The notes beneath the pieces are model-generated. The model saw only the letters and a program-made list of their open reading frames with translations. It searched no databases and was not told where the DNA came from. From the NCBI GenBank assembly GCA_965658375.1, contig CBFHSD010000062.1:1-9939 (forward strand): a stretch of 9,939 nucleotides of DNA, in the 5' to 3' direction. Source of the stretch: CBFHSD01 sp965658375 (GTDB lineage Bacteria; Bacteroidota; Bacteroidia; Flavobacteriales_G; Salibacteraceae). The position numbers were made by a program, and so were the translations under genes. Positions 7,037 through 9,939 of the stretch are shown here, one piece after another. Each line of letters begins with the position of its first letter. Position 1 is the stretch's first letter.

Positions 7037-7825
7037 CTAATTGAGTACTTTCACACTCAATTTTGTCAAAAGAACAAGAGGGTAAATTTCGAGGGCGCAA
7101 AGGTACAAAACAATATAAAACAACGGTAATTTATACGAAATCAATCCGATGTAAAATGTTTTTCCCAACCTGACTATATACATTAAGCTCAAAATTCCCC
7201 ATCCTATATAAAGGAAGTTAACCTTTGGATAATCTTTTACGTACACCACTGCTAGACAGGAAAAGAAAAGCAAAACGCTTTGAATAAGATGGAATAATAT
7301 GATGTTAAAGTTAAATTCTGTTAATGCTTCAGACCTCAAAATAAAGTTCACCAAATTGTTCGCGAAAAATCTTAAAACCAATACGGCAGAAATAAGTCCT
7401 GCAACCAATAAAAAGAGCTGAAAAGACTCATATTCTAGATTTTCCGGTTTAAAATGGAGAATATTTAATGTAAAAAAGAGACTTGTAACAATGACCGAAT
7501 TGATCAGTAAAACGAGGTGAATATCACTCCGCAACACCCCGTCTTCTCTCATGATTTGACGGGTGAATCGGTTACTGAAAAACGTTTGTACCAACTCACC
7601 GAGCTGCCTCGGCTTGTACAACTTTGTAAGACCCCAAATGAGAAGCACTCCAATAAAAACCGGAAATACCCAATCCCAATGTGTTCGAGAAGCCTCTTGC
7701 CAATCGAGTTTTACAAGTTGCACTTCATCCTCAGTTTGCTGAATGTATGAAAGGCCCATTTCTTCTGTCCAAGAAGCACTAGTTGTATCAGCTTTTATTA
7801 CGTATATATCCTGAGTTTGTGGCAC
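7037..7825 (-). CDS. DUF4271 family integral membrane protein, function unknown
   Basis: A 262-residue multi-pass inner-membrane protein recognised as the Bacteroidota family DUF4271, mainly from its C-terminal block YKLPLFYIVLYLCALEIYPL (231-250). Residues 1-50 are hydrophilic. About six hydrophobic segments follow, near 51-69, 103-124, 135-155, 173-195, 202-220 and 233-254. No catalytic motif or cofactor site is obvious. It is the first gene of a leftward run with hemD 21 nt downstream. The GTG at 7825 gives the longest frame, with an in-frame TAG nine codons upstream in the leader. However, a TAnnTTTG box ends only 4 nt before this GTG, leaving almost no leader. The ATG at 7757-7759 (residue 23), preceded by AGAAGAA, is a realistic alternative giving 240 residues. 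Confidence 0.85.
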   Translation of the reverse strand: MPQTQDIYVIKADTTSASWTEEMGLSYIQQTEDEVQLVKLDWQEASRTHWDWVFPVFIGVLLIWGLTKLYKPRQLGELVQTFFSNRFTRQIMREDGVLRSDIHLVLLINSVIVTSLFFTLNILHFKPENLEYESFQLFLLVAGLISAVLVLRFFANNLVNFILRSEALTEFNFNIILFHLIQSVLLFFSCLAVVYVKDYPKVNFLYIGWGILSLMYIVRLGKTFYIGLISYKLPLFYIVLYLCALEIYPLVLLTKLSVKVLN

Positions 7826-7829
7826 AGCA

Positions 7830-7837
7830 CAAAAGTA
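7830..7837 (-). promoter_or_regulatory. Bacteroidota -7 box for the DUF4271-hemD transcript
   Basis: Minus-strand TACTTTTG matches the Bacteroidota consensus TAnnTTTG at every fixed position. No good TTG or TTTG is present 17-23 nt upstream, so the -33 element is weak or absent. The expected transcription start falls at or very near the GTG at 7825, implying a leaderless transcript or initiation of translation at the downstream ATG (7757-7759). The call is from motif match only. Confidence 0.5.
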
Positions 7838-7884
7838 AACCTACAATTGATGTAAACCGATTGAACTCTCCGCTGTTTTCAACA

Positions 7885-7912
7885 TTGGAAACAAATTAGA
7901 AAATTACATTTG
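7885..7912 (+). promoter_or_regulatory. Bacteroidota-type promoter for the acyl-CoA dehydrogenase gene
   Basis: A -33 TTG at 7885-7887, a 17-nt spacer and a perfect -7 box TACATTTG at 7905-7912 fit the flavobacterial consensus TTG-N17-23-TAnnTTTG. Transcription should begin around 7917-7921, giving a short, A-rich leader of roughly 17-21 nt before the ATG at 7938, with no Shine-Dalgarno. The 112-bp region 7826-7937 holds this promoter and the opposing -7 box and nothing else I can recognise. Confidence 0.65.
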
Positions 7913-7937
7913 CATCTTAAATTTAAAAGCAAACTAC

Positions 7938-9119
7938 ATGGCATCATCAGATCGTTTTGAAGCGCATGATTACTATTTAATGGATGAATTCCTCAGCGAA
8001 GAACATAAATTGATTCGCGACAGTGTTCGTTCTTGGTTGAAAAAGGAAGTATCTCCAATAATTGAAGATTACTACGAACGGGCAGAATTCCCAAAACAAA
8101 TTCTACAAGGCTTAGCAGACCACGGTTGCTTTGGACCTTACATTCCAGAAGAATATGGTGGCCCAGGCTTAGATCAGATTTCTTATGGTTTACTAATGCA
8201 AGAATTAGAGCGTGTTGATTCTGGGGTTCGCTCCACATCTTCTGTGCAATCTAGCTTAGTGATGTACCCTATTTACGCTTACGGAAACGAAGAGCAACGC
8301 AAGAAGTACCTCCCTAAATTGGCCAGTGGCGAATACATTGGTTCTTTTGGATTAACAGAGCCTGATTTCGGATCTAACCCAGGAGGAATGGTTACCAATT
8401 TTAAAGAAGATGGTGACGATATCATTCTAAACGGAGCTAAAATGTGGATTTCAAATTCGCCATTTTGCGATGTTGCCGTTGTTTGGGCAAAGAGCGAAGC
8501 AGGTAGAATTCATGGTGTTATTGTTGAACGTGGCATGGAAGGCTTCACTACTCCAGAAATGCACGGAAAGCATTCTCTTAGAGCCAGTGCTACAGGAGAA
8601 TTATTGTTTGACAACGTGCGTGTACCTAAAGCAAACATCTTACCAAACAAAAGCGGTTTGGGCGCACCACTTGGTTGCTTAGACAGCGCACGCTACGGTA
8701 TTGCTTGGGGTGCTATTGGAGCAGCAATGGACTGCTACGATTCTGCCTTACGCTATTCAAAAGAGCGTATTCAATTTGATAAGCCGATTGGTTCTTTCCA
8801 ATTGATTCAAAAGAAATTGGCTGAGATGATTACTGAGATCACCAAAGCTCAATTGCTTACTTTCAGATTGGGTCAGTTGAAAAATGAAGGGCGAGCAACT
8901 TCTGCTCAAATTTCTATGGCAAAGCGGAACAATGTGGCAATGGCCTTAGATGTAGCACGCGAAGCACGTCAGATTCACGGTGCAATGGGAATTACAAATG
9001 AATACAGTATTATGCGCCACATGGCAAATCTTGAAAGTGTGGTAACTTACGAAGGAACCCATGACATACACTTACTGATTACAGGATTTGACATTACAGG
9101 CATCAATGCCTTTAAATAA
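7938..9119 (+). CDS. Acyl-CoA dehydrogenase, glutaryl-CoA dehydrogenase type
   Basis: A 393-residue FAD-dependent flavoenzyme that, by family, oxidises and decarboxylates glutaryl-CoA to crotonyl-CoA in lysine/tryptophan breakdown, passing electrons to an electron-transfer flavoprotein. It has the full three-domain layout: N-terminal helical domain (about 15-135), middle beta domain with GLTEPDFGSNP (138-148) and NGAKMWISNS (165-174), and C-terminal helical domain with ARYGIAWGAIGA (251-262), RIQFDKPI (277-284) and LIQKKLAEM (289-297). The catalytic base is Glu372 in TYEGTHDIH. DSGVRSTSSVQSSL (94-107) includes Arg98, matching the glutaryl-binding Arg94 region of human GCDH. It resembles human GCDH along its whole length, making this subfamily more likely than medium- or short-chain enzymes. 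It is a single-gene unit with its own promoter and terminator. The true substrate is inferred. Confidence 0.93.
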   Translation: MASSDRFEAHDYYLMDEFLSEEHKLIRDSVRSWLKKEVSPIIEDYYERAEFPKQILQGLADHGCFGPYIPEEYGGPGLDQISYGLLMQELERVDSGVRSTSSVQSSLVMYPIYAYGNEEQRKKYLPKLASGEYIGSFGLTEPDFGSNPGGMVTNFKEDGDDIILNGAKMWISNSPFCDVAVVWAKSEAGRIHGVIVERGMEGFTTPEMHGKHSLRASATGELLFDNVRVPKANILPNKSGLGAPLGCLDSARYGIAWGAIGAAMDCYDSALRYSKERIQFDKPIGSFQLIQKKLAEMITEITKAQLLTFRLGQLKNEGRATSAQISMAKRNNVAMALDVAREARQIHGAMGITNEYSIMRHMANLESVVTYEGTHDIHLLITGFDITGINAFK

Positions 9120-9141
9120 GACTTGATTGAAAATCTAGATG

Positions 9142-9175
9142 AAGCGGGAATCTCTTTTGCGGTTTCCGCTTTTTT
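9142..9175 (+). terminator. Rho-independent terminator of the acyl-CoA dehydrogenase gene
   Basis: AAGCGGGAA at 9142-9150 pairs with TTTCCGCTT at 9163-9171 (nine pairs including one G-U) around a 12-nt loop, followed by T residues through 9175. A smaller competing hairpin, GCGG-TTT-CCGC at 9159-9169, shares the 3' arm and also leads into the T-run. It sits 22 nt after the stop codon. The T-run overlaps the stop codon of the convergent polyprenyl synthase gene; that strand has an A-run before the hairpin but no T-run after it, so termination there would be weak. Confidence 0.8.
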
Positions 9176-9939
9176 ATTTCTGACGATTTACGGTGTAGTC
9201 CATCAATAGCTCAAGGCTATCTCGCGCATCGTTTTTCGGGAAAGTGAGAAGCAGTTCTCGCGCTTCCTCTACATATTCCATCATTACCTTGTGCGTGTAT
9301 TCAATACCGTCTGATGCTAAAACAAAATCAATTACTTTTTGAATTCGCTTTGGATTCTCATTGTTGTTTTTCACCAAATAAACAATTTCATCACGCTCTT
9401 TTTTAGAGGCAGAATTCAAGGCTCTAATCAATGGCAAAGTGGCTTTTTTCTCTTTAATGTCAATACCCGTTGGTTTTCCGATGTTCTTACCATCACCATA
9501 GTCAAATAAGTCATCTTTGATCTGGAAGGCAATTCCAAGCTTGGTTCCAAAAGCATGCACTTTATCAATCATCTCTTTATCACAACCCACACTTGCTGCA
9601 CCTGTAGCACAACAAGCAGCAATTAATGTGGCTGTTTTTTGGCGGATGATATCAAAGTAAATCGCTTCGTCAAGATTGAGTTTTCTAGCCTTTTCCATTT
9701 GGAGTAGCTCACCCTCGCTCATCTCTCTTACGGCATTGCTTACCAACCTCAACAATTCGAATTCTCCATTATCAATAGAGAGTAGCAATCCTTTAGAAAG
9801 CAGGTAATCGCCCACAAGAACGGCTACTTTATTCTTCCACAAAGCATTGATACTAAAGAACCCTCTACGCTCGTAAGCATCATCAACCACATCATCATGC
9901 ACTAATGTAGCAGTATGGAGCAATTCTATAAGTGAAGCT
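9174..9939 (-). CDS. Long-chain polyprenyl diphosphate synthase (5' end outside window)
   Basis: Trans-prenyltransferase that condenses isopentenyl diphosphate onto an allylic diphosphate to make the polyprenyl chain of menaquinone or a related lipid. The frame stays open to the right edge (ASLIEL precedes LLHTATLVHDD), so the TTG at 9921-9923 is internal; roughly 70-75 N-terminal residues are missing against the usual 320-325. The first Asp-rich motif DDVVD is followed by DAYERRG, then VGDYLLSKG, GELLQ, a K-T pair in RQKTATL, and the second Asp-rich motif DDLFD in FQIKDDLFDYGD, then GKPTGIDIKEKKATLP. The residue five positions before the first motif is Ala, where short-chain farnesyl synthases carry Phe or Tyr, which favours a long product. 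It is convergent with the acyl-CoA dehydrogenase gene, 54 bp apart. Confidence 0.93.
   Translation of the reverse strand, partial: ASLIELLHTATLVHDDVVDDAYERRGFFSINALWKNKVAVLVGDYLLSKGLLLSIDNGEFELLRLVSNAVREMSEGELLQMEKARKLNLDEAIYFDIIRQKTATLIAACCATGAASVGCDKEMIDKVHAFGTKLGIAFQIKDDLFDYGDGKNIGKPTGIDIKEKKATLPLIRALNSASKKERDEIVYLVKNNNENPKRIQKVIDFVLASDGIEYTHKVMMEYVEEARELLLTFPKNDARDSLELLMDYTVNRQK

Noticed and set aside
7993..8238. 81-codon antisense frame and the 70-codon same-strand frame at 8470-8682 inside the acyl-CoA dehydrogenase gene
   Set aside because: Both overlap continuous, strongly conserved dehydrogenase sequence and show no family features.
9921..9923. TTG as the start of the polyprenyl synthase
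   Set aside because: It lies just before the first Asp-rich motif; upstream codons encode ASLIEL, which belongs to the conserved helix, so the gene runs off the window.

Overview
The window reads as ordinary core chromosome of a member of the Bacteroidota, most likely a flavobacterial or Cryomorphaceae-like marine lineage. Three things support this: AT-rich DNA with A-rich leaders and few Shine-Dalgarno sites; promoter boxes matching the Bacteroidota -7 consensus TAnnTTTG; and family content typical of the phylum, namely a DUF4271 membrane protein next to hemD, rnpA located away from rpmH/dnaA, a ~550-residue S41 peptidase and a long-loop O-antigen ligase. The genus is inference only. No tRNA, rRNA, mobile element, CRISPR array or phage gene is visible.

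Layout. (1) Positions 1-2544, + strand: the 3' part of an alanine racemase gene (possibly the racemase half of a MurF-Alr fusion), then a family-2 and a family-4 glycosyltransferase, packed with a 2-bp gap and a 1-bp overlap. (2) Positions 2537-7825, - strand: read in transcription order, a DUF4271 membrane protein, uroporphyrinogen-III synthase, a terminator-like hairpin, the RNase P protein, a C-terminal processing peptidase, and an O-antigen ligase/polymerase. The ligase overlaps the GT4 gene tail to tail by 8 bp. (3) Positions 7826-7937: a 112-bp divergent region with a promoter-like -7 box on each strand. (4) Positions 7938-9119, + strand: a glutaryl-CoA dehydrogenase-type acyl-CoA dehydrogenase, followed by a terminator. 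(5) Positions 9174-9939, - strand: most of a long-chain polyprenyl diphosphate synthase, cut by the window end.

Functional theme. Much of the window concerns the cell envelope: D-alanine for peptidoglycan, two transferases probably building lipopolysaccharide core or another surface glycan, an O-antigen ligase-type enzyme, a periplasmic protease, and a synthase for quinone or carrier isoprenoids. Heme synthesis (hemD), tRNA maturation (rnpA) and acyl-CoA oxidation are interleaved. The gene-free stretches are all short (largest 112 bp) and are accounted for.

I found no convincing new system. The points most worth a second look are the hairpin and T-run that end exactly at the rnpA start codon, the uncharacterised DUF4271-hemD pair and its uncertain start codon, and the long periplasmic insert of the ligase.
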